Assembly: GCA_004151065.3 (NCBI GenBank)
Contig: NWUY0304551750.1
Span: 1 to 10,568, forward strand
Direction of reading: 5' to 3'
Source of the DNA: Larix sibirica
Lineage: Eukaryota; Streptophyta; Pinopsida; Pinales; Pinaceae
DNA: 10,568 bases
The notes below the pieces were generated by a model, which was given only the letters and a program-made list of their open reading frames with translations, was not told the origin of the DNA and made no database searches. The translations under genes were made by a program, and so were the position numbers. Of this stretch, positions 1 to 7,462 are shown in pieces; positions within the stretch are counted from its first letter, which is position 1; the number at the start of each line of letters is the position of its first letter.

Positions 1-49
1 CCGCTCGACCGTGAGGGAGAGGGCGGAGCCGCTCGACTAAAAGGAGAGG
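1..49. repeat. Degenerate 28-bp direct repeat at window start
   Basis: The nine bases CCGCTCGAC occur at 1-9 and again at 29-37. Each is followed a few bases later by GGAGAGG (16-22 and 43-49), so the start of the window holds two diverged copies of a unit of about 28 bp. A related string, GCTCGACC...GGGAGAGG, recurs at 6060-6078 at the proposed start of the LTR. The unit could be a scrap of LTR U3 sequence, but it is too short to assign. The left end is cut by the window. Confidence 0.4.
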
Positions 50-1432
50 TTTTTTATATCGACCGGACCAACCCATATTTGCCTCTTCGATCCTCAACTA
101 ACCCTAAGATGGCCGTCCCACCGTCTAACCTTAAGATGGCATCCGTTCCCGCCAGGGATCTATCTGTTTAGCAAACCATGTCCCCATGGGAGCAGCGATC
201 TCTTTATGCTTGCCTTAGGTATAGACCTCCTTAGATATTATCCTTACCTCCCCGAACTTGACGCCTACACGAAACATAACACTACCAGTGACTAGGGGCG
301 TGAACCTCAAGCCCACTGTGAACCCTTAACCCCACAGTAGAACCTACCCACTGATCGATCGAACTTGCTGCTTGCCGAAGGTCTCTTGCTCTCCCTGGGG
401 ACGAAAAAGAGCTTGCTGCGGTTTGCTTGCTGTGGTGGTGGTGACGGGTGCTCGAACGATGGGGGCCAGTGCTCTGTGGAATGAGGGTTTCTCTGTGTCA
501 CGATGAGGGCAATGGGCGTGTGGGATGTAAAGCCAGGTCAATGCTATTGGTCGGTGAGGTGCTTTTTATTGTCTCGCGAAGCATCATCGTTGGTCGGTTT
601 AGTCGAGCAAAGCGTTCTGCCAAGGTCGAAGGCAGTTCGAAGCAAGAGGGATCGAAGTAAGGCAGGTCGCAAGGTCGAAGCAAACAGCAGTAAGGCGGGA
701 TCAGGCAGCTAAGTCAGGTCGAAGGATCGGTGGTTGGGTTAGTCAAGCAAAGCATAATATCGTCGGGTTGTTTCGTATAACCTCACGGGTTGGTTCATCA
801 AGCCTCAAAGCTAGCCAGCGAGCCAGCCCGTGTCTTTTCCCAGCCTGCCAGTAAGATAATCAGCCAGCAGTAACGGCCAGCCATAACTCTCAGCAGTAAC
901 TAGAAGCCAGCAATAATATAATAAGTCAGTAACAAAGCAAGTAACGAAAAGCAAGCAGCCAAGGTCCCGGTGGTACTAAAGCGTCAAATGTGTGTTTGTC
1001 TGGTGGCCAGGCCCATTCTCCTTCCTAGCCAGCCCATATATGAGGTTTGTTAAAAATAGAACAGATTGGGAAATAGTGGTGGCAAAGCTACAATTAGGGA
1101 TTGGCTGGTGAGCATCTCTCACTTGTGGGTGTGGGGTGGTTCGTCAATCCGGCTGGTCTCGGGTGTCCGGTTTCAGGTTTCCAGTTAAGGAGTGCGGAGT
1201 GGAGAGGGAATGGAACCCAATTTTCTGGTATCCAGTTATTACGTCCATGCCCAATAGGACCACCCAGGAAAGAACGTTACCGCGCTTTCAGTTCATTCAC
1301 ACATTACGCTTTCTGGAAACAATATCCATAGCTCACATTCTTTGGGGTGGGGCAAGGAAAAGGCTACGGATACAGCTACAACGGACGGATCATGTGGACG
1401 TGTTAGGTGACCGGATAAATAAATAGAATGGC
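50..1432. other. Unassigned sequence without recognisable gene
   Basis: No protein family, tRNA or rRNA is recognisable here on either strand. Short open frames exist (for example 448-660, 503-712 and 1136-1426 on plus), but they overlap each other, have no recognisable motif and look like chance frames. From about 600 to 970 the plus strand is enriched in GTCGAAG and CAAAGC words and then in AGCCAGC and CAGTAAC words. That composition resembles the end of the proposed LTR near 7000-7240. This segment may be old LTR-type sequence, but no boundary or coding domain supports it. Confidence 0.5.
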
Positions 1433-1474
1433 TCCTTACTAGGTTATTCTCCTTACTAGGTTATTCTCCTTACT
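1433..1474. repeat. 17-bp tandem repeat, 2.5 copies
   Basis: The unit TCCTTACTAGGTTATTC occurs at 1433-1449, is repeated identically at 1450-1466, and is followed by the first eight bases of a third copy (1467-1474). The copies are perfect, so the duplication is young or maintained. It lies between unassigned sequence and the degraded region downstream of the LINE frame. No function is visible, and replication slippage is the simplest explanation. Confidence 0.9.
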
Positions 1475-1773
1475 GGTAAATGTCGCCAGATCTGTCTTTG
1501 AAGGTGGACCGAGATAGAAGCGAGGTTTACAACAGCTTGCTTACGATCCAAATGGTGGGTTAAGTGCATCAATTCTATTCGCCCAGAAGAGAGGTTAAAG
1601 TACACCCGCGTTACCAACTGACGATGAGAGAACAAATAAACCCTGGAATAGAAGTCAGTATCACGCATTCTCTTTCACGCATTAAGGTCCGAATTATCCC
1701 TCCTTGTTGCTGGTTGCTGGTGCTGGTTGATCGCTATTGCTTGCCCGAGAAAGCATCGCATGAGGTTCCGTTA
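1456..1773 (-). other. Unassigned stretch downstream of LINE frame
   Basis: After the LINE zinc-binding domain reaches a stop at 1771-1773, the same minus-strand frame reads on to another stop at 1675-1677. A different frame (1456-1668) is then open for 70 codons. Neither piece shows a motif I recognise. In many plant LINEs the frame continues after this domain into a less conserved tail or an RNase H-like region, so this could be a diverged tail. It could equally be unrelated flanking DNA. Confidence 0.3.
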
Positions 1774-2494
1774 CCCTCGATCCCACAGATCGGCTGTTAA
1801 GCTACAGGAATCCAGAAGATAATTAAGAGTCTCCTGTTCCTTCCCAAAAAGGAAGCATATAAATGGTCCCACAAATCCTCTGCGCAGGAGGTTATCCCAT
1901 GTTAGAACACGTCTGAGCACTACCAGCCAAAGAAAGGTAGCAACTTTGGGCCATAAATGGCTACGCCAGAGCTTTTACCATATGTTTGCTCGCGGAAGTT
2001 ATGCATGCTTGTAAAATGGAATAAGCTTCTTTGGAGGTTAATTGTCCAATGGGCTTATATCCCCAGTGGAGCCAATCGTTCCCTTCCTTGCTTCAAATGA
2101 TACGGCGTTGCAGTTCCAGCCACACTGACTCTTTCACATACTCATCCTGTATTACTGGCCAATCATCCTGCTGTTCCCACCTGCGATTATGAGCATTCGG
2201 CAAACTGTGAGCCCAAAAGTAGGATACAATAAATCTACCTTGCTTTTTTAGGTGCTCTTTAGTTAGGGGGGCTTGAATCTGTGCGGCGAGACGCGGTAGC
2301 TGTTGCCAAAAATATTACCAAAAATTTGCCGTTTGACCATCCCTGACCTCCCAAAAGCAGTGATTCTTAACCATATTTTTGTTTTTTGCTAGCTGCTCTC
2401 CAAATAAGCGAGCCGGGGGGGTGTCAGAAATACGTAAAAGATCTTTAGGAGAGACGCCCGAAGCATATTTAGAGTGCCATAGCTGTGCCCAAGG
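1774..2494 (-). pseudogene. LINE reverse transcriptase C-terminal remnant
   Basis: This is a broken 3' part of a plant non-LTR (LINE) open reading frame, the protein that reverse-transcribes the element RNA at the target site. Read on minus, the first frame runs from 2494 and shows HSKYASGVSPKDLLRISDTP, then CFWEVRDGQTANFW (near 2318-2359). That pattern lies downstream of the catalytic RT domain in plant LINEs. A TAA interrupts it at 2315-2317 and a TGA at 2093-2095. Between about 1966 and 2000 the reading shifts by one base. The next frame carries WPKVATFLWLVVLRRVLTWD (1894-1953), the hallmark of the zinc-binding domain after plant LINE RTs, and then a degenerate Cys/His cluster. The first Cys (1855-1857) and last Cys (1804-1806) remain. 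The second is Phe (1846-1848) and the His is Tyr (1819-1821). The catalytic RT core, endonuclease and poly(A) tail are absent. Family assignment is strong and subfamily is unknown. It cannot encode a working protein. Confidence 0.87.
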
Positions 2495-2499
2495 TTATG

Positions 2500-3225
2500 T
2501 CCCTACCTAGTTTAGTGAGTCATCTCTATAAACAATGCGGGCTGGACTATACTTAGATGGACTCACCACTAACTTCTTTACTTTTTTTTGATGCCAATCC
2601 CTTGATCAGTATATCGGGATGATCTGTAGTTCTTAAACAATCCCTACTACTTATACTTTATTTAGAAGCTATAGTGAACAAGACTTTATCTGAAGCCTAA
2701 CCTCTAGTTTATAAGAAAGACCTGGAATTGAAACTATTATTTAAAAACAATACTTTCAACAGGACCTATTAATCCTATAGTTTACTTAATTCCTTTAGGT
2801 TGCTTCTAATAGTTATAGATCCCATAAGTTCCTGAGTTATTCCTACTCTTTCTACTGATAAAAGACCTTGAGGAACAGCTATAGTTAGTAAACAATACCT
2901 AATATAGTTCAGCAGGTAAAGTTGGTTTTATGCCGTGTCAAAGGTTGGTTAATCTCTCTCCTAACGTGTCTAAAAGTAAGAGTGATAATAAACTATCCTA
3001 TGTGAGCTAATTAACTAGTGTAAGGAAAGAAGGTCCTTTTTCTAATTTATGGGTAAACATTAAGCGCGAAGCGAGTTACCTATTTTTCAAAGTTAGTTAT
3101 TGAACCCGGATGGATGAATATGCCTCCGAACCCCCAACAACACTTACGTGCCTTGACTTTATAATTGCCTTCTACCCATTATAGAGTATATTATAACCGA
3201 GAACTTATCTGTGATAACTCATTAT
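2500..3225. other. AT-rich region without recognisable gene
   Basis: This stretch is visibly richer in A and T than its surroundings and repeats words such as CTATAG and GTTAG. The longest uninterrupted minus frame I noticed is about 51 codons (roughly 2778-2930). It has no Met start that I could defend and no family motif. The string GCGAAGCGAG near 3065-3075 is of a kind often seen in plant mitochondrial spacers, which is a weak hint only. I see no tRNA, rRNA or promoter here. Confidence 0.5.
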
Positions 3226-3226
3226 C

Positions 3227-3306
3227 CCGAAGAGTCTATACCTGATACCTAACCAGCTGGACCTATCCCGATGATAGAGTCTATTGATGCGGATAAAGAG
3301 TCTATA
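3227..3306. repeat. Scattered AGAGTCTAT(A) direct repeats
   Basis: The word AGAGTCTATA or AGAGTCTATT occurs three times within about 80 bases: after CCCGA near 3231, after CCGATGAT near 3276, and after GGATAA near 3297. Spacing is unequal (about 45 and 21 bases), so this is not a simple tandem array. It may be the eroded remains of one. No function is visible. Confidence 0.5.
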
Positions 3307-3307
3307 C

Positions 3308-3473
3308 AACACACCGAACCCAGACGTCCCGCCCACACCCGGATCCTCCTGACACTTTCATCTTACACTTCCATAAAGAGCATTCTCCTATAGATGATCG
3401 TGAACACACCGAACCAAGACCAATGGCCACCATCCGGAGTCCTCCTGACACTCACTTACCAACACACCGGAAC
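3308..3473. repeat. Diverged direct repeat, about 53 bp, 2 copies plus fragment
   Basis: Copy one (3308-3360) and copy two (3403-3458) share AACACACCGAACC, then CCA(C/T)CCGGA and TCCTCCTGACACT in the same order, with small indels between the blocks. A third partial copy, AACACACCGGAAC, starts at 3461. The intervals are 95 and 58 bases. The copies are clearly diverged, so the duplication is old. No coding frame spans them. Confidence 0.7.
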
Positions 3474-3523
3474 AAGCCCTTTGGACAACAGATAAATAAT
3501 TGACTTAACAATTATCTCTTCGT

Positions 3524-4262
3524 TCATTCCATCGTGAGGGCAGCCTTAAATAAGAATTGGGGCAATAAATTATATACGGGCGAATTAACGTCTCTTAAGA
3601 TCCTCCTAGCAATAAATCTTATACGTAAGAGATAAAAAAATGCATTATAATCCACCTCTCGCCCAGATAGAAGGGCAATCCGAATTTTTGACAGGCTTAC
3701 GAATAACGCATTGACGATCGGGGGATGGAGTGTCCTTATGGTTGATAAACTATGCATGGGTGGGATACACTTTGAATCATCTGGATGACGTTGCGCTTTC
3801 GATTGGCTAGTGGGCAGGATGCGCTTTCTTGAACTATGTAGGCTGTATATGCACTTCGAACGGGTGGTTATGACAGACTCGATTGGTCCTTTATGGCTAC
3901 GGAACTTCAACCGGTTCGTTCCTAGGTAAACTCGGGACTTGACTGGCTTTGAAACTAAATAATGATATAGTGAATGGTAAATATGCTTCCATTCGGACGG
4001 GCAACGAAGTCCACTGACGCAGGATCCATATATTTATCTGGAAGCTCTTTAGGAACCGGATCCGCTCAGTTGCCCTACTACATATGTAATGTATAGAAGC
4101 GATGGGCAGAGGAGATCCAGCCCCCCTTAATCCGGATGATCTGTAGCTCGCAAGCGAAGGAATAAGTTGGGTTAGGTGGTCGAATCTTGAGGGACCTAGC
4201 TCACGTACGGTGTTCAATCCCATGGGAATGGCTGTTTGGCATAGAAAGTGTAAAGCCGACAA
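3524..4262 (-). other. Two overlapping unidentified open frames
   Basis: Two minus-strand frames, 3897-4262 (121 codons) and 3524-3910 (128 codons), overlap by 14 bases and together keep one strand open for about 740 bases. This is unusual for a region with otherwise frequent stops. The upstream product reads SALHFLCQTAIPMGLNTVRE at its start, and the downstream one is rich in Arg, Ser, Ile and His. I recognise no domain, signal peptide or membrane segment in either. The arrangement could be one old gene split by a frameshift, a mitochondrial chimeric ORF, or chance. The coordinates of the open stretch are certain but the coding status is not. Confidence 0.3.
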
Positions 4263-4282
4263 CCATACTCCTTGGCTCCTAG

Positions 4283-4576
4283 GAAAAAAAGACCGGAGGT
4301 TATGGCATTAACCCGATTCCAGCTTTCACACCAGCTCCTGCTCGAACGACAGGTCCTGTTTCGGACCCGACATCCTCTTATGCTCCAGCTTGAACAGAGA
4401 CATTTACTTTTGGAAAAGGGGCAGCTCGCGACTTGGGAGGTTAATGCGTATGCCCTAATTTCCCAGCGGTTCAACATAAGTATGCTCCGGCTTCCACTGA
4501 TACAGGCACATATACAACAGTAGCTCCGGTGACTGCATATGCTCAGGGCGAGGGAACAACCTCCAGCTGCTGCGAG
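4283..4576 (+). other. Pro/Thr/Ala-rich open stretch with two stops, unidentified
   Basis: One plus-strand frame, bounded by stops at 4280-4282 and 4577-4579 and interrupted only at 4391-4393 (TGA) and 4442-4444 (TAA), reads as a strongly biased Pro/Ala/Thr/Ser-rich sequence. It begins TGGYGINPIPAFTPAPARTT and later shows STDTGTYTTVAPVTAYAQGE. This bias looks like a low-complexity linker of a real protein, but I cannot name the family and there is no convincing start codon. Overlapping frames on both strands are also open, so it may be a compositional effect. If coding, it is a pseudogene fragment. Confidence 0.25.
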
Positions 4577-4622
4577 TAGAAGCATAATTAAGATCCTGCT
4601 TCAAAAACAAATGAGAGTGCTA

Positions 4623-4835
4623 TTCTTTAATGTGGTGATTTAAACAATAAAGCGGAGCTGTTCTCTTCGCAAGTGCAATTACGTTTGGTATGCCCACTCT
4701 AGTTAGACGTTTATAGTACGCTTGCAATGACTGAATCTCTTCCCACAAAGATTTATTCTCACCCGGTGCTCCTATGAAACGCGTATGGAGGAACTGTAAC
4801 TGGTGAGGAAGCTTCTTGCTTTGCCCATGATGGAA
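4623..4835 (-). other. 71-codon open stretch without Met, unidentified
   Basis: The minus strand is open for 71 codons between stops at 4836-4838 and 4620-4622. The middle reads GAPGENKSLWEEIQSLQAYY and continues into a Lys/Arg- and Ala-rich part. The amphipathic, charged composition looks like a soluble helical protein rather than random sequence. There is no Met in the stretch, so it cannot be a complete gene as it stands. It could be an internal exon or element fragment. I recognise no family and do not assign a function. Confidence 0.3.
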
Positions 4836-4838
4836 CTA

Positions 4839-5315
4839 GAATGGGGAGTAAGAACCTAGGGGGACTACCTTTAATGGAACCTAAACCTAATATAGGTCTT
4901 CGGCTTACCTTGTTACATCCATCCACTTGCGCATTAATCCGTAAGCTTAGCTTAGATCAATTTGTTTTTTAATTGGGCGTGTGATTGAGGTTGTGATGGT
5001 TCTGTACGATGGATCCCGAACATGGGATGGTTCCTCGGCCTAACGGCCTAGAGACTTCATAACCTCCTAATAAGGCATGGAGCCTGGAGATATAGGAGCA
5101 TTGGATAGATTCTGGGGGATGTAGTCTGAACATATAGATATATATGGTTTCCATTGGATGGGTAGGTGTGATTCGCCTTTTTGTGATTGGATCAACTGGG
5201 GTTGGTGCTTAGCAAAGTATCATAGATTTCGGTGTGTGAACATCGTGGTTGGATTCGCTTCGTTGCAATTAGCTATGCTGATATGAGTGTTTTATAAGAA
5301 TCATCGGTTATACGG
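4839..5315. other. Unassigned sequence, nothing recognised
   Basis: A minus frame at 4969-5154 (61 codons) is open but has no recognisable motif. There is a weak inverted repeat GGCC-TAAC-GGCC near 5038-5049. I see no RNA gene, promoter or mobile element boundary. Confidence 0.5.
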
Positions 5316-5358
5316 CCCAATGCGTATGTTCCGTTCTTCCTACCCGATGCGTATGTTC
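5316..5358. repeat. 16-bp direct repeat, period 27
   Basis: CCCAATGCGTATGTTC at 5316-5331 recurs as CCCGATGCGTATGTTC at 5343-5358 with one mismatch. The 11-base spacer differs from the flanks. The repeat lies about 40 bases before the unidentified minus ORF region. No role is visible. Confidence 0.75.
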
Positions 5359-5398
5359 TGATCCAATCCCCCCATTTTTAGACTTTCTGGCCTGGTTA

Positions 5399-5725
5399 TT
5401 AAATATAGAGGGTATTCAATATCTTTACCTTTTTTGAAAGGTAAAGGCCGTTAGGTTCGGGGCTCCTCTTTGATCGTATTTTGAAGCGCTTACCAAAATC
5501 CTCCCCTACGGGAATCGATGTGAAATAAGAAAAAGAATGCACCCAATTCATACATTCGCATCTGGCCTCCCCTAATTGAAACATTTGGGCTTCTCCCATC
5601 CAATGCACTGCAGGGGGCACAGGATCTATCTCGAGCCTTCTTCCACAAAAATATATATAGACCAATGAGCAACCCATATATTGAACCTTCCTTACTAATA
5701 TAGATCTATTCGTTTTCTGCTCCAT
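5399..5725 (-). CDS. Unidentified 108-codon ORF
   Basis: The minus strand holds a complete ATG-to-stop frame of 108 codons, starting MEQKTNRSILVRKVQYMGCS. It has a moderately hydrophobic part near residues 17-27 (YMGCSLVYIYF), three Cys residues scattered in the first half, and a basic tail rich in Lys and Arg. An alternative frame (5490-5672) inside it is also open for 60 codons and includes LGAFFFLF, so the whole segment is low in stops on this strand. I recognise no family. It could be a plant mitochondrial lineage-specific ORF or a fragment of something rearranged. No ribosome-binding or promoter signal supports the start. Confidence 0.3.
   Translation of the reverse strand: MEQKTNRSILVRKVQYMGCSLVYIYFCGRRLEIDPVPPAVHWMGEAQMFQLGEARCECMNWVHSFSYFTSIPVGEDFGKRFKIRSKRSPEPNGLYLSKKVKILNTLYI
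5423..5446. other. Perfect 10-bp hairpin
   Basis: CTTTACCTTT (5423-5432) and AAAGGTAAAG (5437-5446) are perfect inverted repeats around a four-base loop. They lie within the last 16 codons of the unidentified minus ORF at 5399-5725, so a transcript of that ORF would form the stem close to its 3' end. Plant organellar transcripts often end near stem-loops that block 3' exonucleases. Whether this one is used is unknown. Confidence 0.6.
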
Positions 5726-6055
5726 AACGCTTCATAACTATGGGTTGGTGGATGGTTGGAACTGGATCTTTATCTGCTCGGTCAACAAGATCAACGGCTA
5801 GGCCTTTACTATTGGCGGTACATGTTCTGTTGCTGTTACCTTTGCCTCTATTCTCTATGCCACCCTAGCTCTGCCTCTGTTCCTGATGATGGTTCTTAAA
5901 CCCGGTCAATAACTAACTATGGCTCTTCAATAAATTGGATGGCTTTAAGGTAAAGCGGGGTCCACCCACCTCGGTCATGGAGGAGGGAGTCCCGTATTTA
6001 GAGTAGGATATCCCCTAAGAGACTAATAGATAAGATGATCACGGAGTTCTAGAGG
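5726..6055. other. Unassigned sequence before proposed LTR
   Basis: No open frame of note and no RNA gene are visible. The pyrimidine-rich part around 5800-5890 contains repeated CTGTT, CTCT and CTCTGCCTCTG words. If the LTR begins at 6056, its left target-site copy would be the few bases just before it (for example AGAGG). It cannot be confirmed, because the right end of the element is missing. Confidence 0.45.
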
Positions 6056-6113
6056 TGTGGCTCGACCATAGGGAGAGGAAAAGATTACTGCAACTCCGAA
6101 GTATCTCCGTCGA

Positions 6114-6192
6114 GGGAAGTCTTAGGGAAGCTCCGAAGCCCACCTCCGAAGTTGTCTTAAGGAAGCTCCGAAGTTGTCTTAGGGAAGCTCCT
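6114..6192. repeat. 21-22 bp tandem repeats (GGAAGCTCCGAAG unit)
   Basis: The unit GGAAGCTCCGAAGTTGTCTT is complete at 6161-6180. It is represented at 6126-6159 with a five-base insertion, and a partial copy starts at 6183. Related CTCCGAAG words also occur at 6094 onward. Short tandem units of this kind are common in the U3 part of plant LTRs, where they can act as enhancers. Here only the repetition itself is seen directly. Confidence 0.65.
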
Positions 6193-6523
6193 GATCGGCA
6201 GGAACTGTCTCAGGGATGTCATAATTGCGAGCCCGAGTTTGAAGATTCGTCTGGTCACACATGAAGATCGTGGCATTTGAGGATGACCCCTCAGCATGAG
6301 GAGTACCTGCATTGCCCCCCTTGCGAGGGTGCAGGATTTTACGCATTGACGGATTGACGGATGAAGAAGGGATGGACGGATGGACCCAGTACCGTTGCTT
6401 AGAACCCTTTGGGAAAGAATGAATGGGACAGGAACTTCTTTCGTGCTTTATGAAACAAGGTGCCCGAAGCCTTTATATACGCGAATTAAGCAAGAGTCAG
6501 GAAATCTAAATTACCGGCTACTT

Positions 6524-6636
6524 CCCATATGCCACCTTTCAGTATTTCATTTACCACTTTTACAAGGCCAAGTTCAGGAAATAGATCTTCTACCCATATG
6601 TCACCTTTCAGTATTTCATTTACCAGTTTTCCAAGG
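6524..6636. repeat. 44-bp direct repeat, period 69
   Basis: Copies at 6524-6567 and 6593-6636 both run from CCCATATG to CAAGG and differ at only a few positions. The 69-base period is a multiple of three, so a plus frame (6380-6700) reads the peptide LPICHLSVFHLP twice. I think this is a property of the period rather than proof of a gene, because the ORF has no recognisable domain and lies inside the proposed LTR. Confidence 0.85.
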
Positions 6637-6697
6637 AGTGTTTAGAAATTCGACGCCTTGGCGTACCTGGTCATTGTTAGAGTTCGAACCTGGCCTT

Positions 6698-6724
6698 TGA
6701 CGTCGTCATGTAAGGCTTATAAAT
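6698..6724 (+). promoter_or_regulatory. ACGT element and TATA-like box in proposed LTR
   Basis: TGACGTC (6698-6704) is an ACGT-core, bZIP-type site. TATAAAT (6718-6724) follows 13 bases later, and transcription would begin roughly 25-35 bases downstream. This pairing is the normal layout of a plant RNA polymerase II promoter in an LTR U3 region. If the fragment now lies in mitochondrial DNA, the promoter is irrelevant there and is just inherited. Confidence 0.4.
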
Positions 6725-6809
6725 TTGGTAGGCCTATGTAAGTACACATAAATAAAATAGAAATTCCTACTGTAATAATTTGTGGAAATCCTTAAATCAT
6801 AAGCAGAAA

Positions 6810-6876
6810 TCCTTGCCCTCCCTTTGGTCAAGCAAGCCTTTCCTTGCCCTCCCTTTGGTCAAGCAAGCCTTTCCTT
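6810..6876. repeat. Perfect 31-bp tandem duplication
   Basis: Two identical 31-base units (6810-6840 and 6841-6871) are followed by five bases of a third. Each contains CCTCCCTTTGGTCAAGCAAG. Both copies match 33 bases at 10476-10508 exactly, although the flanks there are unrelated. The perfect identity over 3.6 kb distance suggests recent duplication or sequence correction between copies. Confidence 0.9.
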
Positions 6877-7213
6877 AAAAGTCGGAATTAGAGATTTATA
6901 AAAAAGAATCCATCTTCCAACCAACCAACCATTCATCCAGTCGGGACGAACAGCAGCATGGAGGAGGAACAGGGAGCAGGGAGGAACAAGGAGCAGGGCC
7001 AGCCAGAACCGGCATTACTAGAGCACAAAGCAAACCATCAGAGATATGAATCAGCGAACAAGTGAAACGAATCCCGGAAGCAAGCAAGGCAGGCAAAGCG
7101 GAGGGGAGTAAGGATAAGAAGCAAAGCCGGTGGAGCCAGCAAAGCAGCATTCAGAGCCAGCAGCACCATGCAATCAAGCACCATTGATCCAACCCGGACG
7201 CAGATATAAAGCA

Positions 7214-7462
7214 TCTGATCAGAGTAGAGCAGTGAGGTGTGAGAAGGCAGGAACATGCAACTAGTTGTGAGAAGGAAATATATTACTCTCGCCTCGCTAT
7301 AGGAATATGGCATGATATAGTAATAATAATGATTACCGGGGATCCATGGCAGGATCGTCTGCTGGTAAGGCAGGTGGTTCAGCGAGTTCCCGAATTTGCC
7401 CAGAATGCTCTTCTGGCAAGTATAAGCAAAGGATAATTTTTAAGAGGGCCTCGTTGGGATAA
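7214..7462 (+). other. Possible primer binding site and gag leader
   Basis: TGATCAGAG at 7216-7224 resembles the plant initiator-tRNA-Met primer site (usually TGGTATCAGAGC) with two bases missing. It sits two bases after the proposed LTR end. The remainder to 7462 would be the untranslated leader and the extreme start of gag. TGTGAGAAGG occurs twice (7238-7247 and 7266-7275). No open gag start codon is intact. The primer site match is short and could be chance. Confidence 0.35.

Larger units (their letters stand above)
6056..7213 (+). repeat. Probable 5' LTR of the Ty3/gypsy element
   Basis: This is proposed as the long terminal repeat that drove transcription of the element whose gag-protease remnant begins at 7463. 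Supporting features, in order, are a TG start (TGTGGCTCGACC), tandem repeats of the enhancer type at 6114-6192 and 6524-6636, and an ACGT-core element plus TATA-like box at 6698-6724. These are followed by an AT-rich leader and a purine-rich, AGC-rich end closing in CA at 7212-7213. Two bases later comes a sequence resembling a damaged initiator-methionine primer site. A length near 1.16 kb is within the range of plant gypsy LTRs. No second LTR is present in the window, so the ends cannot be proved and could be off by tens to hundreds of bases. Confidence 0.4.

Noticed and set aside
2775-2930. A 51-codon minus open stretch containing AVPQGL, reminiscent of the reverse transcriptase PQG motif
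   Set aside because: Too short, no flanking RT motifs in the expected order, and the frame fails on both sides. Likely chance.
4150-4225. CTCACGTACGGT near 4200-4211, similar to the second half of a group II intron domain V in plant mitochondria
   Set aside because: The matching first half of the domain and its stem are absent, so an intron end is not supported.
6679-6694. GTTCGAACC, similar to a tRNA T-loop
   Set aside because: The bases on either side do not form a T-arm stem on either strand, and no acceptor, D or anticodon arm fits around it.
6896-7313. Two overlapping minus ORFs rich in Leu and Cys
   Set aside because: They are the complement of the purine- and AGC-rich end of the proposed LTR. 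The composition explains the open frames and the hydrophobic residues.
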